Assembly (NCBI RefSeq): GCF_007995095.1
Contig: NZ_VOPY01000001.1
Location: 831,001-895,000 of the forward strand
Source of the DNA: Flavisphingopyxis soli
GTDB lineage: Bacteria > Pseudomonadota > Alphaproteobacteria > Sphingomonadales > Sphingomonadaceae
Direction of reading: 5' to 3'
DNA: 64,000 bases
The first letter of the stretch is position 1, and every line of letters begins with the position of its first letter. The notes under the pieces were generated by a model, which saw only the letters and a list, made by a program, of their open reading frames with translations, was not told where the DNA came from and did no database searches. Positions 19,913 through 28,379 of this stretch are shown here, one piece after another. Position numbers and translations under genes: made by a program.

Positions 19913-20194
19913 CTAGCTGACGTTGAGCCGCTCGCGCATCGCCTTGCCGGCCTTGAAGAAGGGCACGCGCTTGGCGGGGACGTCGACCGATTCACCGGTA
20001 CGCGGGTTGCGACCGACGCGCGCCTTGCGATCGCGGGTCGAGAACGCGCCGAAGCCACGCAGTTCGACGCGGCCGCCAGCGGCGAGCTGGGCAATGATGT
20101 CCTCGAAGAAGATATCGACGATCTGTTCGACCTCGGCGTGACGGAGGTCGGTGTTGTCGTCGGCCAGCATTTGAACAAGTTCAGACCGGATCAT
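19913..20194 (-). CDS. ihfB: Integration host factor beta subunit
   Basis: A 93-residue HU/IHF-family DNA-bending protein. It has the family arm ([30 protein letters not shown]) and the DNA-intercalating proline in RNPRTGE. It lies directly downstream of rpsA, the usual place for ihfB (himD), which separates it from ihfA and HU. ATG 20,194 gives the standard start [11 protein letters not shown] would also be available for the prophage integrase. Confidence 0.93.
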   Translation of the reverse strand: MIRSELVQMLADDNTDLRHAEVEQIVDIFFEDIIAQLAAGGRVELRGFGAFSTRDRKARVGRNPRTGESVDVPAKRVPFFKAGKAMRERLNVS

Positions 20195-20292
20195 AAGGTT
20201 GCTTCCCAAGCCCTGATATGACGCAACCATGCCATAATGGACCGATTGATGCAAATTAAGACCATCGAAAATTATCGCCTAAGATCAAATGA

Positions 20293-20324
20293 AAACGCCC
20301 GAAGCTTTCGCTCCGGGCGTTTTT
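20293..20324 (-). terminator. Intrinsic terminator downstream of rpsA
   Basis: A GC-rich hairpin (ACGCCCG...CGGGCGT with inner AGC/GCT and a short loop) is flanked by AAAA on the left and TTTTT on the right, so it could act in both directions. It sits 20 bases past the rpsA stop. Confidence 0.85.
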
Positions 20325-20343
20325 CGTTAGCTTTCCGTAACGA

Positions 20344-22047
20344 TCAGTCGGTTTTCTTCGACTTGAGCGCTTCGCCGAGAATATCGCCGAGCGAGGCACC
20401 CGAGTCGGTCGAACCGTACTGCGCCACGGCCTTTTTCTCTTCGTCGATCTGCATCGCCTTGATCGAGAAATTGGGTTTCTTCGAACGGTCGAATCCGATG
20501 ACCATCGCATCGAGCTTCTGGCCGACCTGGAACCGGTCGGGACGCTGCTCGTCGCGATCGCGGCCGAGATCGGCGCGCTTGATGAAGCCCGTCGCGCCGT
20601 CTTCGCCGGCCTGAACCTCGAGCCCGCCATCGCGCACTTCGAGGATGGTGACGGTGACGACTTCGCTCTTCTTGGGACCGGTGCCGACGCCGCCGACTGC
20701 CGGAGCACCCTTTTCGAGCTGCTTCATGCCGAGCGAGATACGCTCCTTTTCGTCATCGATGTCGAGCACGACGGCCTTGACCATCTCGCCCTTGCGATGA
20801 AGCGCGAGCGCGTCCTCGCCCGAGATGCCCCAGGCGATGTCGGACATGTGGACCATGCCGTCGACGTCGCCGTCGAGACCGATGAACAGGCCGAACTCGG
20901 TGGCGTTCTTGACTTCGCCTTCGACGGTCGAACCGATCGGGTATTTCTCGGCGAAATCGGCCCAGGGGTTCGACTGTGCCTGCTTGAGGCCGAGCGAGAT
21001 GCGGCGCTTGTCCGAATCGACCTCGAGGACGAGAACTTCGACCTCCTGGCTGGTCGAGACGATCTTGCCGGGGTGGACGTTCTTCTTGGTCCAGCTCATT
21101 TCCGAGACGTGGACAAGGCCCTCGATACCTGCTTCGAGCTCGACGAACGCACCGTATTCGGTGATGTTCGTGACGCGGCCCGACAGCTTGGCGCCGACCG
21201 GATACTTGGCCTCTGCGCCTTCCCACGGATCGCTCTCGAGCTGCTTCATGCCGAGGCTGATGCGCTGCGTTTCGCGGTTGATGCGGATGATCTGCACCTT
21301 GACCGTGTCACCGATGTTGATGACCTCGCTCGGGTGGTTGATCCGCTTGTAGCTCATGTCGGTGACATGGAGCAGGCCGTCGATGCCGCCGAGATCGACG
21401 AACGCGCCGTAATCGGTGATGTTCTTGACGACGCCTTCGATGACCGCACCTTCGGTGAGGTTCTGGATCAGGCCCGAACGCTGTTCGGCGCGGGTTTCTT
21501 CAAGCACCGCGCGACGCGACACGACAATGTTGCCGCGGCGACGATCCATCTTGAGGATCTGGAAGGGCTGGGGAATGTCCATCAGCGGGGTGACGTCGCG
21601 CACGGGGCGGATATCGACCTGCGAACCAGGAAGGAAGGCCACGGCGCCGCCGAGGTCGACGGTGAAGCCGCCCTTGACGCGGCCGAAGATGACGCCCTCG
21701 ACGCGTTTTTCTTCGCCGAACTCGCTCTCGAGCTTGTCCCATGCGGCTTCGCGGCGTGCGCGGTCGCGCGACAGCATCGCTTCGCCCTGCGCGTTCTCGA
21801 CGCGATCGACATAGACTTCGACTTCGTCGCCGACCTTGAGCGTCGACGGCTGGCCCGGCGCGGAGAATTCGCGCAAGCTGACGCGGCCTTCGGATTTCAG
21901 GCCGACGTCGATGATCGCGAGATCGTTTTCGATCGCGGTGACGGTGCCCTTGACGACGCGACCTTCGAAGCTTTCGTCTTCGCCGCCGAGATGTTCATTG
22001 AGGAGAGCCGCGAAATCGTCGCGGGTCGGGTTTGCCTTAGTGGCCAT
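20344..22047 (-). CDS. rpsA: 30S ribosomal protein S1
   Basis: A 567-residue S1 protein with a series of about six OB-fold S1 RNA-binding repeats. Recognisable cores include GAFVDLGGIDGLLHVTDMSY and GAFVELEAGIEGLVHVSEMSW. The C-terminal ~40 residues are a charged tail. The start MATKANPTRDDF at 22,047 is followed by a normal first domain. The ~220-bp leader up to cmk holds no other gene and is where S1 autoregulation would be expected. Confidence 0.96.
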   Translation of the reverse strand: MATKANPTRDDFAALLNEHLGGEDESFEGRVVKGTVTAIENDLAIIDVGLKSEGRVSLREFSAPGQPSTLKVGDEVEVYVDRVENAQGEAMLSRDRARREAAWDKLESEFGEEKRVEGVIFGRVKGGFTVDLGGAVAFLPGSQVDIRPVRDVTPLMDIPQPFQILKMDRRRGNIVVSRRAVLEETRAEQRSGLIQNLTEGAVIEGVVKNITDYGAFVDLGGIDGLLHVTDMSYKRINHPSEVINIGDTVKVQIIRINRETQRISLGMKQLESDPWEGAEAKYPVGAKLSGRVTNITEYGAFVELEAGIEGLVHVSEMSWTKKNVHPGKIVSTSQEVEVLVLEVDSDKRRISLGLKQAQSNPWADFAEKYPIGSTVEGEVKNATEFGLFIGLDGDVDGMVHMSDIAWGISGEDALALHRKGEMVKAVVLDIDDEKERISLGMKQLEKGAPAVGGVGTGPKKSEVVTVTILEVRDGGLEVQAGEDGATGFIKRADLGRDRDEQRPDRFQVGQKLDAMVIGFDRSKKPNFSIKAMQIDEEKKAVAQYGSTDSGASLGDILGEALKSKKTD

Positions 22048-22270
22048 GTGTGAGAGTGTCCTAATCGTTCGTTTGTCCGGCCATCGGGACAAGTCCCGAG
22101 GTCTGAGGGCCAGAGATTCCCCGACGACCCCATGCCGCCGAAGAGCCGGTCACGCGATCATGGAGGAAGAGGCCCGGAAAGCGACAAATCGCGCCATGGC
22201 GAACAAACCGACCTCCCTTGCGGGGGGCGTGGGTCCATCGTTGCCATGTCGCTTGACCGGTTGGCCCAGT

Positions 22271-22915
22271 CTATTCGACGCCGCTCGTCCGCTTGGCGGA
22301 GAGCGCCTCGTCCACCAGGACAATCGCCTGCTCGACGGCGCGCTCTATAGTGAGATCGCTCGTATCGAGCAAGAGCGCATCGTCGGCGCGCGTCAGCGGG
22401 GCGGTCGCGCGACCGCTGTCGCGTGCGTCGCGCGCGGCAAGATCGGCGGCGATCGCGGCGAGCGTCACATCCTCGCCGCGGCCGAGCATCTCGGCATGGC
22501 GGCGCGCGGCGCGCGCGGCGACGCTGGCGGTGACGAACAATTTGGCGTCGGCGTGCGGGGCGATGACGGTGCCGATGTCGCGCCCGTCGAGCACCGCGCC
22601 GCCGCTCTGGTTGGCGAAATCCTGCTGGCGCTTCAACAGCGCCGCGCGCACCGCGGGATGTTTCGAAACGCGGCTGGCGAGCCCGCCGACGTCCTCGCTG
22701 CGCAGCGCCGGATCGGTCAGCAGCCTGTCGGCAAAATCGGTCGCGCGCGCCGCCTCGTCCTCGGCATCGGGATCGAGGCCGAGCGCGGCGCACTGTGCCC
22801 CGACCGCGCGATAGAGCAGCCCGGTATCGAGCAGCGGCAGCCGGTAATGCGCCGCGAGCGCCCGGGCGATCGTCCCCTTGCCGCTGGCGGTCGGTCCGTC
22901 GACGGCGATGATCAT
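22271..22915 (-). CDS. cmk: Cytidylate kinase
   Basis: A 214-residue P-loop kinase phosphorylating CMP and dCMP. The P-loop GPTASGKGT (residues 7-15), the DTGLLYRAVG substrate region and LDGRDIGTVIAP are intact. It stands between aroA and rpsA, the conserved alphaproteobacterial order. Its ATG overlaps the stop of the small membrane gene upstream by one base. Confidence 0.95.
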   Translation of the reverse strand: MIIAVDGPTASGKGTIARALAAHYRLPLLDTGLLYRAVGAQCAALGLDPDAEDEAARATDFADRLLTDPALRSEDVGGLASRVSKHPAVRAALLKRQQDFANQSGGAVLDGRDIGTVIAPHADAKLFVTASVAARAARRHAEMLGRGEDVTLAAIAADLAARDARDSGRATAPLTRADDALLLDTSDLTIERAVEQAIVLVDEALSAKRTSGVE

Positions 22916-23190
22916 CAGCGCGTTTCGGCAGGCCGCGAACGGCGGCGGCTCAGCGCGCCGACGATGCCGTAGAGCGCGATGGCCATCCAGACGAACTCGA
23001 GGACGAGCGTCGGCAGGTTGTAATTCACCGTCAGCGAGATCGCGAGCAGTGCGGCACCGACGAAGTTGACGATGTTGAACAGCAGCTTGTTCATCTGCTT
23101 GGCCGAATTGGCATAAGCGAAGGCGGCGACGATGCAGAAGCTGCCGGCAAAGCCGATCAGGTCAGCGGCGAACGGGGTGATGATGCTCAT
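22915..23190 (-). CDS. Small membrane protein, CBU_0592-like
   Basis: A 91-residue protein with three hydrophobic helices (residues ~8-25, ~33-52, ~60-80), resembling the CBU_0592 family of unknown function. It is coupled by four bases to aroA and by one base to cmk, so it is part of that operon. Confidence 0.8.
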   Translation of the reverse strand: MSIITPFAADLIGFAGSFCIVAAFAYANSAKQMNKLLFNIVNFVGAALLAISLTVNYNLPTLVLEFVWMAIALYGIVGALSRRRSRPAETR

Positions 23191-24560
23191 GCCCCGGCCT
23201 GTAGGCGTTCGATGAGGGGCACGAAAGACGGAAAGCTCGTCGCGACACTCGCCATGTCGTCGATCGTCACCCCGTCGCGGCTGACGAGGCCGGCGACCGC
23301 CATGCTCATCGCGATACGGTGGTCGTGATTTGCGGCGATCGTGGCACCGCCGGGCAGGGGCGCGCCGCCGCTGCCGTCGATGATCATGTCGTCGCCGTCG
23401 ATCCGCGCACTCGCCCCGCAGGCGGCCAGCGCTGCGGCCATCGCGCCCAACCGGTCGGCCTCCTTGTGGCGCAGCTCGCCAAGCCCGCGCGCGACGGTGT
23501 GCCCGTGCGCCATGCTCGCGGCGACGAACAGGATCGGGAATTCGTCGATCATGTCCGATGCCAGATCGGCCGCGATGTCGGTGCCGTGCAAGGCCGAATG
23601 GCTGGCGGTAATATCGGCGACCGGCTCACCGCCGACATCGCGTTGGTTGGCGAGGACGATATCGCCGCCCATCTCGCCCAGCACGCGCAGCAATCCGGCG
23701 CGGCGCGGATTGATCCCGACGCCGGTTACCGTGACGCGCGATTCCGGCACCAGCAGCGCGGCGACGATCGGGAAGGCGGCCGACGAGATATCGCCGGGCA
23801 CCGTCAGGTCGCATGGGCTGAGGTCGCGCCGGCCGGTGAGGATGATGGTGCGAACGCCGTCGCCATCGGTTTCGACCGCGATGTCGGCGCCGAATGCGGC
23901 AAGCATCCGTTCGGAATGATCGCGCGTCGCGACGGGTTCGATCACGCGCGTCGCGCCCGGCGTATTGAGCCCGGCGAGCAGCAGCGCCGACTTCACCTGC
24001 GCCGAGGCGATCGGCAGGCGATAGGCGAGGGGGATGGCGGGGGCGATCCCACGCACGCTGAGCGGCAGCCGCGTTCCCGGCGCGACGTCTATCGCGGCGC
24101 CCATGTCGGCGAGCGGCCCGGCGACGCGCGCCATCGGGCGGCGGCTGAGCGAGGCATCGCCGATGAAGGTCGCGCTGATTGCGTGGCTCGCGACCAGCCC
24201 CATCAGCAGTCGCGCCGAGGTGCCGCTGTTGCCCATGTCGAGCGCGCTGGCCGGTTGCATCAGCCCGCCGACGCCGACACCTTGGACGACCCAGTCATCG
24301 CCATCCTGTTCGATCCGCGCGCCCATTGCGCGCATCGCACCGATCGTCGCTGCGACGTCGCCGCTGTCGAGCAGGCCGCTGATCCGGCTGGTCCCGATTG
24401 CGAGCCCGGCAAGGATGATCGCGCGGTGCGAAATCGACTTGTCGCCCGGCGCGGCAATCGTGCCAAGAAGCGGCGGTGATGGCGCGAACCGGGTCGGGCG
24501 AGGCGTGTCGGCGGCGTGGGTGATGACGGCTTCCTGTGCTGGGCGAGGGTGCAGGGGCAA
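23187..24560 (-). CDS. aroA: 3-phosphoshikimate 1-carboxyvinyltransferase (EPSP synthase)
   Basis: A 457-residue shikimate-pathway enzyme joining PEP and shikimate-3-phosphate. The PGDKSISHRA phosphate-binding motif, the LDMGNSGTSARLLMG region, GDASLSRRPM and the late RHKEADRL and NHDHRIAMS motifs are all present. The glycine-to-alanine-sensitive NSGT loop reads NSGTSAR. The second inserted half (SSAAFPIVAAL) suggests a class II-like arrangement, but I would not press that. The start at 24,560 adds ~25 residues before the conserved core. Confidence 0.95.
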   Translation of the reverse strand: MPLHPRPAQEAVITHAADTPRPTRFAPSPPLLGTIAAPGDKSISHRAIILAGLAIGTSRISGLLDSGDVAATIGAMRAMGARIEQDGDDWVVQGVGVGGLMQPASALDMGNSGTSARLLMGLVASHAISATFIGDASLSRRPMARVAGPLADMGAAIDVAPGTRLPLSVRGIAPAIPLAYRLPIASAQVKSALLLAGLNTPGATRVIEPVATRDHSERMLAAFGADIAVETDGDGVRTIILTGRRDLSPCDLTVPGDISSAAFPIVAALLVPESRVTVTGVGINPRRAGLLRVLGEMGGDIVLANQRDVGGEPVADITASHSALHGTDIAADLASDMIDEFPILFVAASMAHGHTVARGLGELRHKEADRLGAMAAALAACGASARIDGDDMIIDGSGGAPLPGGATIAANHDHRIAMSMAVAGLVSRDGVTIDDMASVATSFPSFVPLIERLQAGA

Positions 24561-24699
24561 ATCGACGGCCCGCCCACGCGAAAGGGTTTTTGACAGCGGC
24601 CCCCGCTTCTGGCAAGGCGCACGCCAATTCGCGGCAGAGCGGCTCCCACGGGATCCGGGCGATGCCGCATCTCACCAAACTAGATGGAATCTTCTCGAC

Positions 24700-25038
24700 A
24701 TGGCGAAGGCGGAATGGGGCAGCAAGCGTACCTGCCCGAAATGCGGCACGCGGTTCTACGACCTCGGCAAGGACGACCCGGTCGTCTGCATCGAGTGCGA
24801 AAACACCTGGACGCCCGAGCCCGTCCTGAAGTCGAAGCAGACCATGCCCTATGATGCGAATCAGAAGGACAAGGAAGCCAAGGCCAAGGAAGAGAAAGAA
24901 AACGAGGTCGCCGACGACGATCTCGACATCGATGTCGATGAGGACGATGATTCGCCCGACAACGACGTCGATCTTGGCGGCGACGACGACCTTGGCGTGG
25001 TCAAGGGCAAGGGCGACGACGACAAGGAAGACACCTGA
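24700..25038 (+). CDS. TIGR02300-type zinc-ribbon protein with acidic tail
   Basis: A 112-residue protein. A Zn-ribbon with CPKCG and CIEC opens the sequence around the family stretch GTRFYDLGKDDPVVC. A Lys/Glu-rich stretch and a strongly acidic Asp-rich tail (~residues 65-112) follow. This family is essentially alphaproteobacterial and of unknown function. It is a single gene divergent from aroA, directly upstream of tRNA-Ala. Confidence 0.88.
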   Translation: MAKAEWGSKRTCPKCGTRFYDLGKDDPVVCIECENTWTPEPVLKSKQTMPYDANQKDKEAKAKEEKENEVADDDLDIDVDEDDDSPDNDVDLGGDDDLGVVKGKGDDDKEDT

Positions 25039-25145
25039 TTCGCTGATTGGCCATGCGCGGGGCGATGTGCCCCTTGCATGGCCGGATGCGCTCGCATAAA
25101 GGCGTGCGCCTGCCCGGCCGGAACCAGACCGGCGGGCGAAATGAT

Positions 25146-25221
25146 GGGGCCGTAGCTCAGCTGGGAGAGCGCTACACTGGCAGTGTAGAGGTCAGGGGTT
25201 CGATCCCCCTCGGCTCCACCA
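25146..25221 (+). tRNA. tRNA-Ala (GGC)
   Basis: A 76-nt tRNA with encoded CCA. Acceptor GGGGCCG pairs with CGGCTCC (one G-U). The anticodon loop is CTGGCAG with anticodon GGC, and the T-loop is GGTTCGATCCC. A phage integrase gene ends 28 bases downstream, so its 3' end is the probable attachment core. Confidence 0.97.
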
Positions 25222-25248
25222 ATTCAAACCCCTCAAATCCTTAGATAA

Positions 25249-26418
25249 TCAGTCGCGGCTCTTCGGGGTCGCGGTTTTGCTGCGCGGTAAAAACGCGGTA
25301 AACGCGCCGGGGGTGCGGTGTTCGATGTCGTCGATGATCGCCTCGGTCGCGGACAGCGCGAGGCCCAGATTTGCGGGGTCGGGCAGGGCGTAAAGGTCGG
25401 AAATGCTGGCCTTGTGATGGCCGAGCATGATCTCGCCCTGGCGCCAGCGTTCCTCGCCGATGCGTTTGCGCGCCAGGTGCGACACCGATCGTCGGAGCAG
25501 CTTCTCGCCGGTCTCGCCGCGGCGATAGATCCCGAGCTCTTCGATCATTGCCAGCCAGGCTTTGCGAATCGAGCCAACCTCCACATAGAAACCCTCGGTC
25601 GCGTCGAGATCGTCGCGCCATTGCCGCGCGACGGGAATCGTCGCGCGGTATTTCTTGGTCTGTCGCCGGCCGTGCGGGTTGAGCGCGAGGACGTTCGCCT
25701 CGGGAAACCACTGGCGGCGCTTTGGATCGGTCGAGATATCGTAGAGCGCGTCGGGCCGCGCCCAGGTGGCGACGCCGGCGCGCAAATAGCGGGCGAGATT
25801 CGCGCGCTCGGGCCGGGCGATGGCGTAGCGGAACAGCGAGGCGAGCTGCGCGATCGTCAGGCGCAACGTCGGCGACGCGTTGACCTCGGTCGACGGGATC
25901 GCCTTGAACCGCGCCGCCTCTCCCGGAAGAGCGTTGATCGCAGCGGCGAGCTGCGCAACGCTGGCCTCGATCGTCGACAGCGAGCGTTCGCGCTCAACGC
26001 CGGTGGGCGAGACGATCGGAACGCGCGCGTACCATTTGCGGAATCCCTCGACCCATTCCTCGTCGATCGAGCGGCAGAGAATCGCGGGATCGGTCCCGGC
26101 GACGTAGTCGATGACGGCGTCGAGGCGCGAGCAGATCGCGCCATAGGATGCCTTGTGCGTGCAGGTGACGCGATAGTCGGCGATCGCCTCGGTTACGAGC
26201 GTGCCGAGCCTTGGCGGGGCGGCGCCCCGGCTTTGGAGGTAGAGGCGGTCGAGCGCTTCGCTGGCTTCCCCCTCATCCGGCGAGCCCGCGCTAATGCTGC
26301 GCTCACGACTTCGGGCGGTATCGTACCAGGTGATGACGAGGTTGACGCGTCCGGGTCGCCGGTCGAGGCGATATCCTCCCCGGCTGTAGATTGGCGGCGC
26401 TCTCTTCGTTCCTGGCAT
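25249..26418 (-). CDS. int: Tyrosine recombinase, phage integrase
   Basis: A 389-residue site-specific recombinase. ATG 26,418 gives a basic N terminus (MPGTKRAPPIYSRGGYRLDRR). A core-binding helical domain spans ~100-200. The catalytic domain ends with LRRSVSHLARKRIG and then IMLGHHKASISDLYA, which supply the later Arg/His/Tyr positions: LGHHKAS corresponds to the HxxR-His box and Tyr in SDLYA to the nucleophile, slightly diverged from the textbook pattern. It lies beside tRNA-Ala and reads towards it. Its first 170 codons are overlapped by the small gene upstream. Confidence 0.85.
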   Translation of the reverse strand: MPGTKRAPPIYSRGGYRLDRRPGRVNLVITWYDTARSRERSISAGSPDEGEASEALDRLYLQSRGAAPPRLGTLVTEAIADYRVTCTHKASYGAICSRLDAVIDYVAGTDPAILCRSIDEEWVEGFRKWYARVPIVSPTGVERERSLSTIEASVAQLAAAINALPGEAARFKAIPSTEVNASPTLRLTIAQLASLFRYAIARPERANLARYLRAGVATWARPDALYDISTDPKRRQWFPEANVLALNPHGRRQTKKYRATIPVARQWRDDLDATEGFYVEVGSIRKAWLAMIEELGIYRRGETGEKLLRRSVSHLARKRIGEERWRQGEIMLGHHKASISDLYALPDPANLGLALSATEAIIDDIEHRTPGAFTAFLPRSKTATPKSRD

Positions 26419-26570
26419 TGCTTGCGGCGAATCTCGTCTGCTGCGTCGGCGAGCAAGCGTCCTACGCCGATTTCCATGAGCAGGTCCAGATCGGCGGCGG
26501 TGAGGTTCATCCCGCGGCCGGTGTCGACGCGCTTGAAGAATTTGCGCTCGAGTACGGGCAGGGCGGTCAT
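26193..26570 (-). CDS. Unknown prophage protein overlapping int
   Basis: A 125-residue frame starting MTALPVLERKFFKRVDTGRG. Its first ~65 residues are a plausible helical protein (LTAADLDLLMEIGVGRLLADAADEIRRKQCQERRERR). The rest is low-complexity Ser/Thr/Pro and overlaps the int coding sequence by 226 bases in another frame. The ATGA junction with the upstream gene supports translation of the start. Position beside int would suit an excisionase, but I see no HTH that proves it. Confidence 0.5.
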   Translation of the reverse strand: MTALPVLERKFFKRVDTGRGMNLTAADLDLLMEIGVGRLLADAADEIRRKQCQERRERRQSTAGEDIASTGDPDASTSSSPGTIPPEVVSAALARARRMRGKPAKRSTASTSKAGAPPRQGSARS

Positions 26571-26899
26571 GCGAACGCCGCCATCGACAGGTCGCGGGTG
26601 ACGCGCAAATGGGTCCACAGGCGGTGGAGGTTGCGCGAGCGGTCACGCAGCGCGGCGTCGGCGGGCGCGGCCTCGTGCCGGTCGAGCGCGGCGTCGTTGG
26701 CCAGCGATACCTCGGCGCGCATCGCCTCGATCGTGACCGCGGCGATGCCGCCCGGCTCGCCGACCTGCGCGACGTGGAAGGCGATCGCGCGCCAGATGGT
26801 GAGGCGTCGCGATATCTCAGCGTCGACCGGCTGCGGCAGGCGGGCGACGCTGTGCGCGCGGCGGCGATATTCGCCCGCGGCGATATCGGCGATGGTCAT
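26567..26899 (-). CDS. Unknown prophage protein
   Basis: A 110-residue helical protein (MTIADIAAGEYRRRA...). It is rich in Ala and Arg, with no recognisable motif. It is coupled by ATGA overlaps at both ends, as in the rest of the leftward operon. Confidence 0.65.
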   Translation of the reverse strand: MTIADIAAGEYRRRAHSVARLPQPVDAEISRRLTIWRAIAFHVAQVGEPGGIAAVTIEAMRAEVSLANDAALDRHEAAPADAALRDRSRNLHRLWTHLRVTRDLSMAAFA

Positions 26900-27981
26900 G
26901 CGCGCCTCGGCATGGCGTCGTGGGTGCGCCCGTCGAGCAGGCGGCCGGCGGCTTTCTTGCCGACGCGGCGCATGACGACGAAGCGGTCGCCATGAAAGCC
27001 GCGCCCGCCCTCGATATTCAGCCAGCGTGACTTGCCGCGGTCGACGTAATCGTTGGAATAATCGGCGCGCCAGTCGGGGTCGTCCCTCTCGCGATCGAGC
27101 GAAAGTTCCCAATCGCCCCATTGCTTGAAGAAAAACGGGACGTCGGCGGCGGCGCACTGGTCGCGCAGCGCGCGGGCCCAGTCGGGGTGCATGGGCCGCG
27201 CGCCGGGGCCGCTTTCGCCGCCTGCGACGATCCAGTCGATCGCTGGCTCGCCCACTATACCGGTCCAATCGCATGATGAGCAGCACTCTTGCTGCCCGGT
27301 CTCGGGATCTACCGGCGGCTGCGATCCCTCCATCTCCCAGTTTGGACACTCGACATCGCGGAACATGAGGCCCGACAGATCGACCGGCCCGAGCAGCGGT
27401 TCGCACGACAGCCAGCGGACGGCGGCGGGCGTGGCGAGAAGGTGCGGGATCCGCTCGTCGGCGCGCGCCTGGTCCTCGACGCTGGTGCCGAGCCAGACGT
27501 TGCTCGGCGGCAGCACTTCGCAATTGAACGGGTGATAGCCGAGTGTCCCGTCACCTAGAGGAGCTTGCACCGGTTTCCCGGCTTTGCGCCGTGACAAATA
27601 TTCGCACATCCGCTCGGGGCGCTTGGTCAGCAGCTGGAAGACGTGCTGGGGGCACAGCGCCATGACGGCGAACACGCGGTCGATCCATTCGTCGGGGACG
27701 TTTTCGTGGAACAGGTCGCCATGCGCGCAGACGAAGATCATGCGCGGGCGCTTCCAGCGCAGCGGGTCAGACAGCACCTTGTCGTTGAAGCGGACCTCTC
27801 CGGTCCAGACGGGACCAGCCTTCGTGTCCTGCGTCAGCCCGGCGCGCGAGGGGTGGTTCTTGAGCCGCGTTCCCGCCAGCTTCATCGCGTAGCAGTTGGT
27901 GCAGCCGGGCGATGTGACCGAGCATCCGTTGACGACGTTCCACGTTGCGTCGGTCCATTCGATCTTTGTGCCGTCGCTCAT
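26896..27981 (-). CDS. Phage Gp37/Gp68-family protein (DUF5131, three-Cys motif)
   Basis: A 361-residue member of the phage Gp37/Gp68 family. The N terminus carries the three-Cys motif: Cys20, Cys27 and Cys30 in CSVTSPGCTNCYAM, after the family opening KIEWTDATWN. Later conserved stretches are MIFVCAHGDLFHE, FQLLTKRPERM, NVWLGTSVEDQ, RWLSCEPLLGP and DWIVAGGESG. The Cys pattern and strand layout recall radical-SAM-like metal-binding TIM barrels; enzymatic function is unproven. Homologues often occur with a TcmP partner, but none is next to it here. It includes a second Cys cluster (QQECCSSCDW). Confidence 0.88.
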   Translation of the reverse strand: MSDGTKIEWTDATWNVVNGCSVTSPGCTNCYAMKLAGTRLKNHPSRAGLTQDTKAGPVWTGEVRFNDKVLSDPLRWKRPRMIFVCAHGDLFHENVPDEWIDRVFAVMALCPQHVFQLLTKRPERMCEYLSRRKAGKPVQAPLGDGTLGYHPFNCEVLPPSNVWLGTSVEDQARADERIPHLLATPAAVRWLSCEPLLGPVDLSGLMFRDVECPNWEMEGSQPPVDPETGQQECCSSCDWTGIVGEPAIDWIVAGGESGPGARPMHPDWARALRDQCAAADVPFFFKQWGDWELSLDRERDDPDWRADYSNDYVDRGKSRWLNIEGGRGFHGDRFVVMRRVGKKAAGRLLDGRTHDAMPRRA

Positions 27982-28379
27982 GCGGATTTCCTTTCTTCTT
28001 CCTCGCCCAAAGCAATGCTTTGGGCGACAGCCCGATCGATGCGCGCTACGGCGGCGAAGCCGGCGGCGATGGCGTTGATGTGTTTCATGCGGCAGCGCGC
28101 GATGCGCGCGGGATCCTCTCCGCCCGACAGGTCGAGCGCGTCGCCGGCGTAGGCGTATGCGACCTTTGCCAGCGCGTCGGCGGGGGCGGCATCATCGCGC
28201 GCGGCGGTGTGGCCGTGGCGGGTGACCTGGTCGATGCGTTTGGCGACGATTTCGGGGATCAGGTCGGCGACGTGCGCGAGCAGCGCGGCGAGCTCGCCCG
28301 CTTCGCCCAGGTCGAAGCGGCCCGCGCCCGCGAGCGGTGCGCGATCGGGCGCAAGGTCGATGCGGGCGGGGGCGGTCAT
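27978..28379 (-). CDS. Unknown prophage protein
   Basis: A 133-residue Ala-rich helical protein with a charged end (EEEERKSA). Its C-terminal coding region contains a short perfect palindrome (28,004-28,026) that recurs at the start of the primase-helicase gene. ATGA overlaps on both sides; no family recognised. Confidence 0.65.
   Translation of the reverse strand: MTAPARIDLAPDRAPLAGAGRFDLGEAGELAALLAHVADLIPEIVAKRIDQVTRHGHTAARDDAAPADALAKVAYAYAGDALDLSGGEDPARIARCRMKHINAIAAGFAAVARIDRAVAQSIALGEEEERKSA
28004..28026. repeat. Short palindrome, copy 1
   Basis: CGCCCAAAGC-AAT-GCTTTGGGCG, a perfect 10-bp dyad followed by CAGCCCGATCG. It is read in the 133-residue gene as AQSIALGE. A near-identical copy at 40,546-40,568 has the same downstream GCCCGATCG, and a shorter core occurs at 35,931-35,945. 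Confidence 0.7.

Noticed and set aside
24561-24699. Additional short gene between aroA and the zinc-ribbon gene
   Set aside because: The open frames there lack a start with ribosome site and mirror aroA upstream sequence; more likely divergent promoters.
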